Below are positions 6,162 to 13,442 of a DNA stretch of 13,442 nt, one piece after another. The position numbers and the translations under genes were made by a program. The notes under the pieces were generated by a model. It was not told where the DNA came from. It did not search any database and saw nothing but the letters and a program-made list of their open reading frames with translations. The stretch comes from Clostridiales bacterium (GTDB lineage: Bacteria; Bacillota; Clostridia; Oscillospirales; Oscillospiraceae), in contig JAHZFC010000011.1 of the NCBI GenBank assembly GCA_019421525.1, forward strand, positions 1 through 13,442, read 5' to 3'. Position 1 is the first letter of the stretch; each line of letters opens with the position of its first letter.

Positions 6162-8111
6162 ATGAATACCAAGTATCCCAAGCTGCTCAGCCCGATCACT
6201 CTGGCGGGACTGACGCTGAAAAACCGTATTTTCGCGGCCCCCACCTCCCTGGCCGAACTGGGGCCTGGAGAGAAGTTCACCCGGGAGAATATCGAATACT
6301 ATAAGCTGCGGGCCGCCAGCGGCGCGGCGGTGGTGTGCGTCGGTGAGGTCATCGTGGACCTGGACAACGGCCGCTCTCACCCCCAGCAGATCGGTATCGA
6401 CAAGCCGCAGAACGCCACGGTATTCTGCCAGCTGGCGGATGCCATCCACAGCCAGGGAGCCGCCGCGTCGGTGGAGCTGGACCACGGCGGCGCCCTGTGC
6501 GCGCCCGAGTTCCTGGGCAAGACGCCCGCCGGCCCCTCCGCTTATGTGGACGAGTGGGGGGACGAGGTACGGGCCATGACCGAGGAAGAGATCGTCCATA
6601 CAGCCAGGATGTTTGGCCAGGCCGCCGCCAACGCCAAACGATATGGCTATGACATGGTCACCGTCCACGCCGGACATGGCTGGCTCATCCATCAATTTTT
6701 GAGCCCGCTGACCAATTTCCGCCAGGACCACTGGGGGGGCACCCCGGAGAAACGACTTAATTTCCTCCTGCTGTGTATGGATGAGATCCGCGCGGCGGTG
6801 GGAGCGCGCTTTCCCATCGAGGTGCGCATCTCCGGAAGCGAGCGCACCGAGGGGGGCTATGGCCTGGACTACGGCATCGAGATCGCCAAGGCCCTGGACG
6901 GCAAGGCGGACCTCATCCATGTCTCCGCCGGCACGCAGCAGGTGGAATACTCCTGCGTGAAGATGCACCCCGGCCCCTTTGAGCACGACATGGAGAACCG
7001 AGACCTGGCCGCGGAGATCAAAAAGCACGTCAAGACCCCGGTGTGCTCTGTGGGGGCTTACAACTTTCCCGAGCAGATGGAGGACGCCCTTGCCAGCGGC
7101 GACGCGGACTGCATCGCCATCGGCCGGGCTCTGGTGGCGGACCCCATGCTGGTGAAGAAGATCGTGGAGGGACGGGAGGCGGAGATCACGCCCTGCCTGC
7201 GCTGTTCCGACTGCATGAGCTCCATGATCGCCTTCCGGGGGCTGCGCTGTGCCGTCAACCCCATCATCGGACGGGAAAACGAGTTTTTCCACCCCCTGCC
7301 GGTCAACCGCCGCAGGAAGGTGCTGATCGCCGGCGGCGGCCCGGCGGGGATGGAGGCGGCCCTCACCGCGGCGGCCAAGGGGCATCCTGTGGTGCTCTGT
7401 GAGGAGCGGGACAAGCTGGGCGGCGCGCTGAAATTCGCGGACAACGGGGCTCCCAACAAGCTGACCATGAAGCGGTATCGGGACAGCCAGATCCGCAAGG
7501 TGCTGGACCATCCGGACATCGAGGTGCGGCTGGATACCAAGGTGGACGCATCTGTGGTGGATGAGGTCAGGCCCGATGTGCTCATCGCCGCCGTGGGCGG
7601 CAGGCCGGTGGTGCCGCCCATCCCAGGGGCAGATGGGGAGAATGTGTTTTTCGGTGCGGATCTGATGCCGGATACCCCCCTGGGCAAGAACGTGGTGGTC
7701 ATCGGCGGCGGGATGATCGGCTGTGAGGAGAGCGTCTACCTCAGCGACCTGGGCCACAGTGTCACCATCGTGGAGCTCCAGGATGACATCGCCGCGGATT
7801 GCCTGAAGTACCCCTTCCTGTGGCTGCACCACGAGGTGGAGGGCAGGGATATCCGGGTGCTGACCAGCGCCAGCTGCACGTCCATTTCCAAGGACAGCGT
7901 GACGGTAAAGCACCTGGACAGCGGCGAGGAGGAGACCTTCCCCTGTGACAGCGTGGTGCTGGCCGCGGGGATGCGCTCCCGCAGCGATGAGGTGGAGGCC
8001 CTGCGTCCCCTGTGTGCCAGTTTTTATGTGGTGGGCGACGCCCGTCAGGCCAAAAACGTCATGATGGCCGTCCGGGACGGGTATGACGCCGTGGTAGACC
8101 TGGGGCTGTAA
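6162..8111 (+). CDS. Old-yellow-enzyme/4Fe-4S ene-reductase (FadH/BaiCD/BaiH type)
   Basis: A 649-residue NAD(P)H-dependent flavin reductase of the 2,4-dienoyl-CoA reductase/bile-acid enoate reductase class. These enzymes reduce activated C=C bonds using FMN, a 4Fe-4S cluster and FAD. Domains in order: an OYE TIM barrel at about 1-335 starting LLSPITLAGLTLKNRIFAAP, with the active-site stretch HAGHGWLIHQFLSPLTNFR (169-187); cluster cysteines 345, 348, 351 and 363, spaced Cx2Cx2Cx11C, followed by AVNP; an FAD Rossmann motif GGGPAG (391-396); a second nucleotide-binding motif GGGMIG (515-520); and a C-terminal VVGDARQAKN FAD motif (623-632). Length matches the family (about 640-680). Position 174 is Trp where FadH-type enzymes usually have the Tyr of HGY(L). 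AAGGAG precedes the ATG by eight bases, 23 bases after the previous gene. It is expected to be cytoplasmic and oxygen-sensitive. The family call is secure; the substrate is not known. Confidence 0.93.
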   Translation: MNTKYPKLLSPITLAGLTLKNRIFAAPTSLAELGPGEKFTRENIEYYKLRAASGAAVVCVGEVIVDLDNGRSHPQQIGIDKPQNATVFCQLADAIHSQGAAASVELDHGGALCAPEFLGKTPAGPSAYVDEWGDEVRAMTEEEIVHTARMFGQAAANAKRYGYDMVTVHAGHGWLIHQFLSPLTNFRQDHWGGTPEKRLNFLLLCMDEIRAAVGARFPIEVRISGSERTEGGYGLDYGIEIAKALDGKADLIHVSAGTQQVEYSCVKMHPGPFEHDMENRDLAAEIKKHVKTPVCSVGAYNFPEQMEDALASGDADCIAIGRALVADPMLVKKIVEGREAEITPCLRCSDCMSSMIAFRGLRCAVNPIIGRENEFFHPLPVNRRRKVLIAGGGPAGMEAALTAAAKGHPVVLCEERDKLGGALKFADNGAPNKLTMKRYRDSQIRKVLDHPDIEVRLDTKVDASVVDEVRPDVLIAAVGGRPVVPPIPGADGENVFFGADLMPDTPLGKNVVVIGGGMIGCEESVYLSDLGHSVTIVELQDDIAADCLKYPFLWLHHEVEGRDIRVLTSASCTSISKDSVTVKHLDSGEEETFPCDSVVLAAGMRSRSDEVEALRPLCASFYVVGDARQAKNVMMAVRDGYDAVVDLGL

Positions 8112-8164
8112 GAGTTTGTAAAGGATCGGACCAAAACTCCGTGGAAAGAAAGGTGAGAGCAAAT

Positions 8165-9967
8165 ATGAAGGAGAAAACCATCTCCAGCGGCGTGTGGGTA
8201 GTCAAAGAAAGTCAGGCGCTGTCCCGCCTGACCATCGCCGAGGGGGCATCCATCGCCGCTCCGGAGGGCAAATATGTGACGCTGATTGTAGACGGCGTGA
8301 CCTATACGCCCAGGCCGGGGACCTATGAGGGTGACGTCTACCTGACGGTATCCGATGATTTCACCCGCTCCTCCCTCCGGTTCGGGGAGGAGACGGTCAG
8401 CAATTTTCACGCCGCCGTGATCGTGGACGACGGCCTTGTGGTGGAGCACAGCTCCGTTTTTCCGGCGATCCAGGGCGGACAGTTCAGCGATAAAAAAGCG
8501 CAGGGCGTCCGCATCGAGTCCCGGGAGTGGGACTTCAACGGCTTTTACATCACCGGCGATTCTCAATACGAGATCTCTGACACCGTGATCGACCTGGAAG
8601 GAGACGGAACAGACGACTTTGTTGGGATGGGCGCGGCCATCGCCGCCGCGGGGGATGCGGAACTGACCATCGACCGCACAGAGATCCACACCAAGGGGAT
8701 CGGCCGGGGGACGCTGTTTGTAGGCGAGAATGCCAAAGTGACCCTGAACGACTGCCAGCTCCACGCCTATGCCGACGAACCAACCCCCGAGGAGATGGAG
8801 AAGGGGCGGGCCATGGAGCGGATGATGGAGCCGCCCTGGTCCATTGGGCTGCGGGGGAATGTGCGCACCCTGAACCTGGCGGGCAACGGGGTGCTGACCA
8901 TGAACCGCTGCCACTGTACCTCCAACCGCTGGGGGGTGCTGTCCATCGACGGGGCGCGTCTGAACCGTATGTATGTGAACGACTCCCTGGTGGAGATCAC
9001 CGGGGACAACGGCTATGGCTGCTTCTGCATTGCGGACGATATCATGTTCGACTACGACTCCATCGATGAGCCGGGGTGCCTGAATGTGATCGACCACTCC
9101 ACCTTTAATGTGGCCTACACAGGGGCTCTGATGAGCCTGGGCAACGGCTGCGTGGAGTTCAGGAATGGCGCGGTGGTCAATTCCAAACGCTTCGGCGTAT
9201 TCTGTCACCGGCATAACGGCGGCTGGCTCAAGGTGAACAGCGGTTCGCAGTTCCACACAGACGCGTCCTGCATGGTGGTCAAAGGCTCCAACCTGCACAT
9301 CGAGCTGGACGGGGCAGTGATGGACCCCAAGAACGGGACTATCCTCCAGCTTATGGACAATGATGACGTGGGCATGTGTGACGATCCCTTCCTCATCCCG
9401 GTGGGAGAGGTGGATGTCCGGGATGACCGGGACCTGACAGCCGCTGTGTCAGATGAGGATATTTTCGTGAAGATCTCCAATATGGAGACAACAGGCACCT
9501 CGAATTTCCGGGCGTGTACCCGCCGCCTGCCCAAACCGGCGGACTGTCCGCCGCCTCCGCCCCCTCCCCCCGGGGCGGAAAAGCTGCGCGGCTTCATCGG
9601 CGACACGCTCATGGGGGCAAAAAATCTGGATATCCGGATCGAAAATGCCACAGTAAATGGCATCATCTCCGCGGCCACCGCGGCCTACAAGGGGGGCCTG
9701 ACCCAGATCACCAGGGAAAATCGTGAGGAGCTGTCCAATATCACCCAGACCCCCGCCCCGCCCGTCAACAACGGCGTCATCGTCACCGTGGCGGCCGGCG
9801 GTGTGTGGAACGTCACCGGCACCAGCTATCTCACCCGGCTGACCATCGAAACGGGCGGAGAGGTCAAGGGGGCTGAGGGAAAGACGCTGACCATGACGGT
9901 GGACGGCGTGAAAAAGGAGGTGGAGCCCGGCGAATACTTGGGGCTCATCCAGCTGACTATCCTGTAA
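8165..9967 (+). CDS. Beta-helix-like protein with a duplicated end module
   Basis: A 600-residue protein of unknown function. The middle (about 75-450) consists of short strands with repeated LxI, VxF and NG/DG turns, such as AELTIDRTEIHTKG, AKVTLNDCQLHAY and GVLTMNRCHCTSNRWG, the pattern of a right-handed parallel beta-helix. A proline run (462-469) follows, then a second short strand region. Residues 5-63 and 539-600 are copies of one module: SGVWVV..LSRLTIAEGA..APEGKYVTLIVDGV at the start and GGVWNV..LTRLTIETGG..AEGKTLTMTVDGV at the end. No signal peptide, anchor or membrane helix is visible, so it appears cytoplasmic, which is unusual for beta-helix proteins. The ATG at 8165 is preferred to the GTG at 8141 because AAAGGTGAG lies just before it. 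It lies 53 bases after the ene-reductase and 32 before the permease, so it is part of the operon. It could be a lyase, isomerase or scaffold. Confidence 0.7.
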   Translation: MKEKTISSGVWVVKESQALSRLTIAEGASIAAPEGKYVTLIVDGVTYTPRPGTYEGDVYLTVSDDFTRSSLRFGEETVSNFHAAVIVDDGLVVEHSSVFPAIQGGQFSDKKAQGVRIESREWDFNGFYITGDSQYEISDTVIDLEGDGTDDFVGMGAAIAAAGDAELTIDRTEIHTKGIGRGTLFVGENAKVTLNDCQLHAYADEPTPEEMEKGRAMERMMEPPWSIGLRGNVRTLNLAGNGVLTMNRCHCTSNRWGVLSIDGARLNRMYVNDSLVEITGDNGYGCFCIADDIMFDYDSIDEPGCLNVIDHSTFNVAYTGALMSLGNGCVEFRNGAVVNSKRFGVFCHRHNGGWLKVNSGSQFHTDASCMVVKGSNLHIELDGAVMDPKNGTILQLMDNDDVGMCDDPFLIPVGEVDVRDDRDLTAAVSDEDIFVKISNMETTGTSNFRACTRRLPKPADCPPPPPPPPGAEKLRGFIGDTLMGAKNLDIRIENATVNGIISAATAAYKGGLTQITRENREELSNITQTPAPPVNNGVIVTVAAGGVWNVTGTSYLTRLTIETGGEVKGAEGKTLTMTVDGVKKEVEPGEYLGLIQLTIL

Positions 9968-9999
9968 ACAAAAACGGAAAAGAGAGGAAGCGTTTTGTT

Positions 10000-11331
10000 A
10001 TGACGAGCGTAGCAGTCTCCGCGATCCTATTTACCATATCCTTTATCGTCCTGATGGTCCTTGTGATGAAAGGCGTGAACCTGATCCCGGCGGCCATCAT
10101 CGGCAGTATCATTCTTTCGTTCGGAATCGAGGGCGGCCCCATCAATGCTCTGCTCACCTTGTTCTCCGGCGGGGCGGGCGGTTACTGCACTAATTTGTTT
10201 ATTGCCTTTATGTTCGGCGGAATGTTCAGCGCCTGCATGATCGGCACCGGTTCCGATGTGGTGTTGGGCCGAATGCTGATCAACAAGTTCGGCACGAACT
10301 TCGCCATCATCAGCCTGGCGATCTTTGTGGCCATCTGCGGTTTCGTGGGTATCCAGTCCTGGCCCTTCCTGGCGGCAGTCTTTGCCTTCTCCCTGATGAA
10401 GGCCGCAGACCTGCCTTTGAATGTGGCCTGCGTGGTCATGGTGGGCATCAACTCCGCCTTCTCGTTCATGATGCCCGGCTCTCCCACCATTCCAAACCTG
10501 ATCGCCTCTCAGGCATACGGCACCAATATGTACTCAGGCGCCGCCATCGGTGTGGTGATGTGTGTGGTGCAGGTGGTACTGGTCCTGCTGTATGTGGAGT
10601 TCGTCATGGTACGTAAGTACCGCAAATTGGGCATCGGCTACAAGCCTTCCCCGGCTGAGGCGGGGATGCGGGCTGATGCGGCAGATCTCACCGAAGACCA
10701 GATGCCCTCCTTTGTGGAGGCGATCATCCCCTTGCTGGTCGTGGTGATCGCCTGCCCGATCCTCCAGTTCGGGTTTGGGATCGAATCCACCCCTGCTACT
10801 GTCATTGCGCAGATCGCTGCCATTGTGGTCTGTCTCCTGCTGAATATCCGAAGGGGCTTCCACAAGCGCCTGGCCAAGACTCTGACCAACGGCTGTGTCC
10901 AGTGTTCCGTGCCCCTGCTGATGGTGTGTGCTATCGTGGGCTACTCTACCCTGATCTCCAACACTGCATTCTTCACGGCTGCTATGGATGCCATCGGCAA
11001 CCTGAACGTCAGTCCCTATGTGATGGTAGTGATCGGTACTGCCTTGTTCGCAGCGCTCAGCGCGGACTCTATGGGCGGCGTCTCCGGTGCTGTGGGCACA
11101 GTGGGCGCGAAGGCGATCGCCGCAGGGGCCAACGCCGGCTTGGTCCACCGCTTGACCCTGGCCGCGGCCACCACCTTTGACTCCATGCCATTTTCCAGTA
11201 TGCTCAATGTCTCTATGAGCTTCCTGGGTCTGAGCCACAAGGACGTGTATAAGCAGATCGTAGTGGTGCAGATCGGCGCCACCTCGGCCGCTACCATCGT
11301 GGGCATGATCATCTCCATGATCATTGGCTGA
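10000..11331 (+). CDS. GntP-family organic-acid/proton symporter-like permease
   Basis: A 443-residue integral membrane protein with 11-14 hydrophobic segments and no soluble domain. It matches the GntP (gluconate/organic acid:H+ symporter) superfamily in architecture and in two conserved places: MPGSPTIPNLI (158-168), corresponding to the PGxxQIxNxIP stretch, and HRLTLAAATTFDSMPFSS (383-400), corresponding to the HRI..A..TLDSLPH region. The stretch ALSADSMGGVSGAVGTVG (352-369) is glycine-rich and probably re-entrant, as in this family. The cytoplasmic loop at about 203-240 is charged. The ATG at 10000 is preceded by GAGAGGAAG about ten bases upstream. As the last gene of the operon it is probably the importer, or less likely the exporter, of the pathway compound, which would then carry a carboxylate. 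The specific substrate (sugar acid, hydroxy acid or aromatic acid) is not predictable. Confidence 0.85.
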   Translation: MTSVAVSAILFTISFIVLMVLVMKGVNLIPAAIIGSIILSFGIEGGPINALLTLFSGGAGGYCTNLFIAFMFGGMFSACMIGTGSDVVLGRMLINKFGTNFAIISLAIFVAICGFVGIQSWPFLAAVFAFSLMKAADLPLNVACVVMVGINSAFSFMMPGSPTIPNLIASQAYGTNMYSGAAIGVVMCVVQVVLVLLYVEFVMVRKYRKLGIGYKPSPAEAGMRADAADLTEDQMPSFVEAIIPLLVVVIACPILQFGFGIESTPATVIAQIAAIVVCLLLNIRRGFHKRLAKTLTNGCVQCSVPLLMVCAIVGYSTLISNTAFFTAAMDAIGNLNVSPYVMVVIGTALFAALSADSMGGVSGAVGTVGAKAIAAGANAGLVHRLTLAAATTFDSMPFSSMLNVSMSFLGLSHKDVYKQIVVVQIGATSAATIVGMIISMIIG

Positions 11332-11368
11332 TGATCTTTGCGAACATATCCATTTCCTTTCCTGACCG

Positions 11369-11404
11369 CAAGGGCGGCAGCACAGTCCGGTGCTGCCGCC
11401 CTTG
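11369..11404 (+). terminator. Hairpin after the permease gene
   Basis: Positions 11369-11383 pair perfectly with 11390-11404 (15 bp, GC-rich) around a six-base loop, 38 bases after the permease stop. Only TTGG follows, so there is no U-tract. It probably marks the 3' end of the operon or stabilises its message. An ene-reductase remnant begins directly after it. Confidence 0.55.
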
Positions 11405-11411
11405 GCGTTGG

Positions 11412-11715
11412 ATGGCATCCGGAAAAGCGGACCTCGTCGTGATGGGACGTCAACGGCTGGCTGATCCGTTGTTCAACGATAAGCGCGCGCAGGGCCGTGC
11501 GGACGAGATACGGGGATGCCTGCGCTGTATGCGCTGCTTCCCCGGGCAGTTTGAAGATGTGGAGGGAGAAATGCGGATGGCGATGGAGCGGGGGGGATCC
11601 ATACCGCCCCTTCCAGGAAATGCACGGCTGTTCCGTTGATCCGGAGCACCAGCATGGGAAACTGGGGGGCTTCCCGCCAGCACAGAGGCTGAAACGGGTG
11701 CTGGCGGAAACGTGA
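11412..11715 (+). pseudogene. Truncated, frameshifted old-yellow-enzyme remnant
   Basis: The first frame reads ASGKADLVVMGRQRLADP, then GRADEIRGCLRCMRCFPG. This aligns with ASGDADCIAIGRALVADP and the cluster-cysteine stretch CLRCSDC of the intact reductase in this operon. The alignment resumes in the +1 frame with GCSVDPEHQHGKLGG and PPAQRLKRVLAET, matching RCAVNP and the lead into the FAD motif. So only about 100 residues around the end of the TIM barrel and the 4Fe-4S site survive. The barrel, including the active site, and both nucleotide-binding domains are gone, and there is at least one frameshift between 11530 and 11600. It differs clearly from the intact gene, so it came from another family member and is not a recent duplicate. 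It is non-functional. Confidence 0.75.
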
Positions 11716-11831
11716 TGCAGACCATGTCCTCCTGCGGCGGGGAAAGGTCCTTTCCCAACTATGTCGCGTGAGACGGCGATCCTGCAGGGCAGGGACGCTA
11801 TGCGACTGTGGCGGAGAGGGCAAAACGCAGC

Positions 11832-11866
11832 ACAGCCGTGCAAATCACAACGATTTGCACGGCTGT
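11832..11866 (+). terminator. 15-bp perfect hairpin downstream of the reductase remnant
   Basis: Positions 11832-11846 pair perfectly with 11852-11866 around the loop ACAAC, followed by TTTAT. It has the form of an intrinsic terminator with a short U-tract. It was probably the terminator of the gene whose remnant lies at 11412-11715. Confidence 0.55.
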
Positions 11867-12588
11867 TTATGTCAGGCCAGTGTATTTATGACAGAACGAA
11901 GCCTGGCGATAAAGATATCTTTGCTGCAGTTCGATCAGGTCCTTCTATTTTGTGGTTCTATGTGGCCTGGTCGCATCGGGCGATATGATCCAATATACGA
12001 CTTTCGCGCTTCAATGCTAAGACGATGATAGTTCATATAGTCATCCTGGTGTTTTGGTGGCAGATCCGCTCTGCCATGGGGCTGTATGAACTTCTTTTAT
12101 TTCCGTAAATTGCTGTATTTGATAGTATAAGTACTCTTGCAGTTTTTTGCCGCCTTCATGAAAGGGGGCAGGGCCCGAGATGCTGTATGGATGGAGCAAT
12201 GGAGCAGAAAGATTTGGGGTGTCCTGGTGGTGCTAGTGCCCCATAGGCCTTAGGGTGAAGTGGGATCTTTTTCCGATGTCCATGTGGACAGGTCGACTAC
12301 CGAGCGGGGGGAGCGGAGGGACATGTCCACATGGTCGGCCGCCAGTACGCCAGTGCCCTGCGGTGGGGGGAAAAAGAAGCGCCCAGCCAGTTTCTGTGCG
12401 ATCTGGCGCGCATGCGCAGGGCTGACATCCTTCTGGGGCGAGAAGGATAGGATGTGCTGTGGGGCAGAGCTTTATCACTGACACGCAGCGGCGGGAGAAA
12501 TCGGGAAGGCGGGGACGGTCGGGCGAAGGAGTGAGCAAAAATTGATCATATGCAGGGTAAAAAGGTAGATGGGATGGAGCGCGGCTCA
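11867..12588. other. Gene-free stretch before the LysR gene
   Basis: Some 720 bases hold no frame with family resemblance. Frames of 73 to 138 codons on either strand are rich in Arg, Pro, Ser or Cys, lack ribosome binding sites and look like chance. The first part (to about 12150) is AT-richer than the rest of the window, and the second part is GC-rich. A TGTCCA dyad pair is listed separately. It may be the eroded remainder of further genes, but none can be named. Confidence 0.5.
12277..12334. repeat. Paired TGTCCA/TGGACA dyads
   Basis: TGTCCA-TG-TGGACA (12277-12290) is a perfect dyad. The 11 bases at 12280-12290 are repeated in inverted orientation at 12324-12334, 33 bases on. They can be read as two operator-like sites or as the arms of a larger hairpin. 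No gene start is nearby, so no role can be assigned. Confidence 0.25.
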
Positions 12589-13442
12589 TCACAAATGGCC
12601 GAAATGTTCCGCCAGAAAGCGCTGGATCCGGCCATCTTCCTCCTGACAAAAAGAGACGGCGAACTGAAAGAACTCCAATGCGGAGCCGGACAGGATCCGG
12701 CTCTTCTTTTTTGTGATACAGGTGGGAGTATCTGCCTGATGATTGGAGACCCGCAGGGCCGACGCGATCGCCATCTCCTGGTTTTTTACCCGCTGGTATA
12801 CCACCCGGGCGGGCATGAAGGTGATCCCCAAGCCGGACTCCACCATTTTCCGGATCGTGCTCACCTCATTGCTCTCCAGGATGATATCCAGGCCGTCAGG
12901 AGCGTCCTGAAACAGCATATCCTCCAGATAGATCCGGTCGGCCTCTGAATAGTTGCAGATGAATTTCTCCCCCAGGATATCCTCCCTGCCGATCCATTTT
13001 TTCCCGAACAGCCGGTGTTTCGGCCCCACCACAGCCAGCAGCTCCTCCATGTAGAGCGGCCGGCTGTCCATACGGGGGTCCTCGATGGGGCAGGGGGAGA
13101 TGGCAAAATCGATCTCGTCGGCCAGCAGCAGGTCGGTCAGAGAATTGATGGGGACGAGCCGCTGGGAGATCTTAGCATCTCTGTGACAGTCAAAAAAACC
13201 CAGGACCAGATCCTCGCAGAGATCGTGGATGGAGCTGGCGATGGACACCTGGGATCGGGCGCACTCATTCAGCTCCCGCACCTGGTCAATGCCGTGCTCC
13301 AGCTCTTCAAACATCCGGTCCACCGTTTTCAGGAACAGCTCCCCCGACTCATTGAGCTGCATCCGTTTTCCCGGCTGATGGGTGAACAGCGGGCAGCCCA
13401 GGCTGCTCTCCAGGCGGCTCAGGCTTTGGCTGAGGGTGGGCT
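12589..13442 (-). CDS. LysR-family transcriptional regulator, 5' end cut by the window edge
   Basis: The visible part (about 284 codons) begins inside the winged helix-turn-helix with PTLSQSLSRLESSLGCPLF and continues THQPGKRMQLNESGELF, the wing and start of the linker helix typical of LysR-type regulators. The reading frame runs open to the window edge, so the internal ATG at 13362 is not the start. Only about 25-30 residues are missing. An effector-binding domain follows (SIASSIHDLCEDLVLG onward, ADEIDFAISPCPIEDPR, MEELLAVVGPKHRLFG, ESGLGITFMPARVVY), ending FLAEHFGHL. These are the usual positions for the inducer pocket, but the ligand is unknown. The gene is transcribed leftward and is separated from the operon by about 1.2 kb of decayed sequence. 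Control of the operon is possible but not supported by position; its own target may lie to the right, outside the window. Confidence 0.88.
   Translation of the reverse strand, partial: PTLSQSLSRLESSLGCPLFTHQPGKRMQLNESGELFLKTVDRMFEELEHGIDQVRELNECARSQVSIASSIHDLCEDLVLGFFDCHRDAKISQRLVPINSLTDLLLADEIDFAISPCPIEDPRMDSRPLYMEELLAVVGPKHRLFGKKWIGREDILGEKFICNYSEADRIYLEDMLFQDAPDGLDIILESNEVSTIRKMVESGLGITFMPARVVYQRVKNQEMAIASALRVSNHQADTPTCITKKKSRILSGSALEFFQFAVSFCQEEDGRIQRFLAEHFGHL

Noticed and set aside
6096..8162. A 688-codon open frame on the minus strand opposite the ene-reductase
   Set aside because: It is the antisense shadow of a GC-rich gene, full of His, Arg and Gly with no domain pattern, and the plus-strand protein is unmistakable.
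8045..9298. A 417-codon minus-strand frame opposite the beta-helix gene
   Set aside because: Composition typical of an antisense frame (many His, Val, Pro and Arg), no binding site, and no recognisable family.
11761..11988. A 75-codon plus-strand frame after the reductase remnant
   Set aside because: It crosses the 11832-11866 hairpin and has no family resemblance.
12233..12649. A 138-codon minus-strand frame overlapping the end of the LysR gene
   Set aside because: Rich in Pro, Arg and Cys, overlaps a secure gene, and shows no domain.

Overview
The window looks like a chromosomal segment of an anaerobic gut-type member of the Bacillota, most likely class Clostridia (Oscillospirales-like). 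The reasons are a moderately high GC content, strong AGGAGG-type ribosome binding sites, a PucR/CdaR-type regulator, and a 4Fe-4S old-yellow-enzyme reductase of the FadH/BaiCD/BaiH type. The taxonomy is inferred from style and gene families only. No RNA genes, CRISPR arrays, transposases or phage genes were seen.

Layout. Positions 1-450 hold a decayed fragment of a fumarate-reductase-like flavoprotein (minus strand) and a near-perfect hairpin. Positions 450-892 hold no gene but contain a palindrome and a possible promoter upstream of an MFS permease. That permease (893-1977, plus) is broken by a frameshift exactly where its central loop should be. A 21-bp perfect inverted repeat separates its end from a convergent PucR-family regulator (2031-3607, minus), which also needs one frame correction to be full length. 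A 250-base divergent control region follows. It carries a good promoter for the regulator and several small dyads.

The core is a tight plus-strand operon from 3856 to 11331: three tandem, diverged NTF2/SnoaL-like proteins (the first with a one-base loss in an A6 run), a 649-residue flavin/4Fe-4S ene-reductase, a 600-residue beta-helix-like protein with a duplicated module at each end, and a GntP-family permease. Gaps are 14, -4, 23, 53 and 32 bases, and a hairpin follows the last gene. After it lie a truncated, frameshifted ene-reductase remnant (11412-11715), a second hairpin, about 700 bases without a recognisable gene, and the 3' part of a LysR-type regulator that runs off the right edge.

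Working model (inference). The permease imports a small, probably carboxylated molecule. One or more SnoaL-fold proteins dehydrate, isomerise or bind it, and the ene-reductase reduces the resulting alpha,beta-unsaturated intermediate, as BaiE and BaiCD/BaiH do in bile-acid 7-dehydroxylation. The divergent PucR-like protein is the obvious candidate controller. The beta-helix protein has no assigned role and is the least explained part. The substrate cannot be read from the sequence. Remnants of two other redox genes and three frame-interrupted genes suggest either a locus undergoing gene turnover or, for the two single-base cases, assembly indels.
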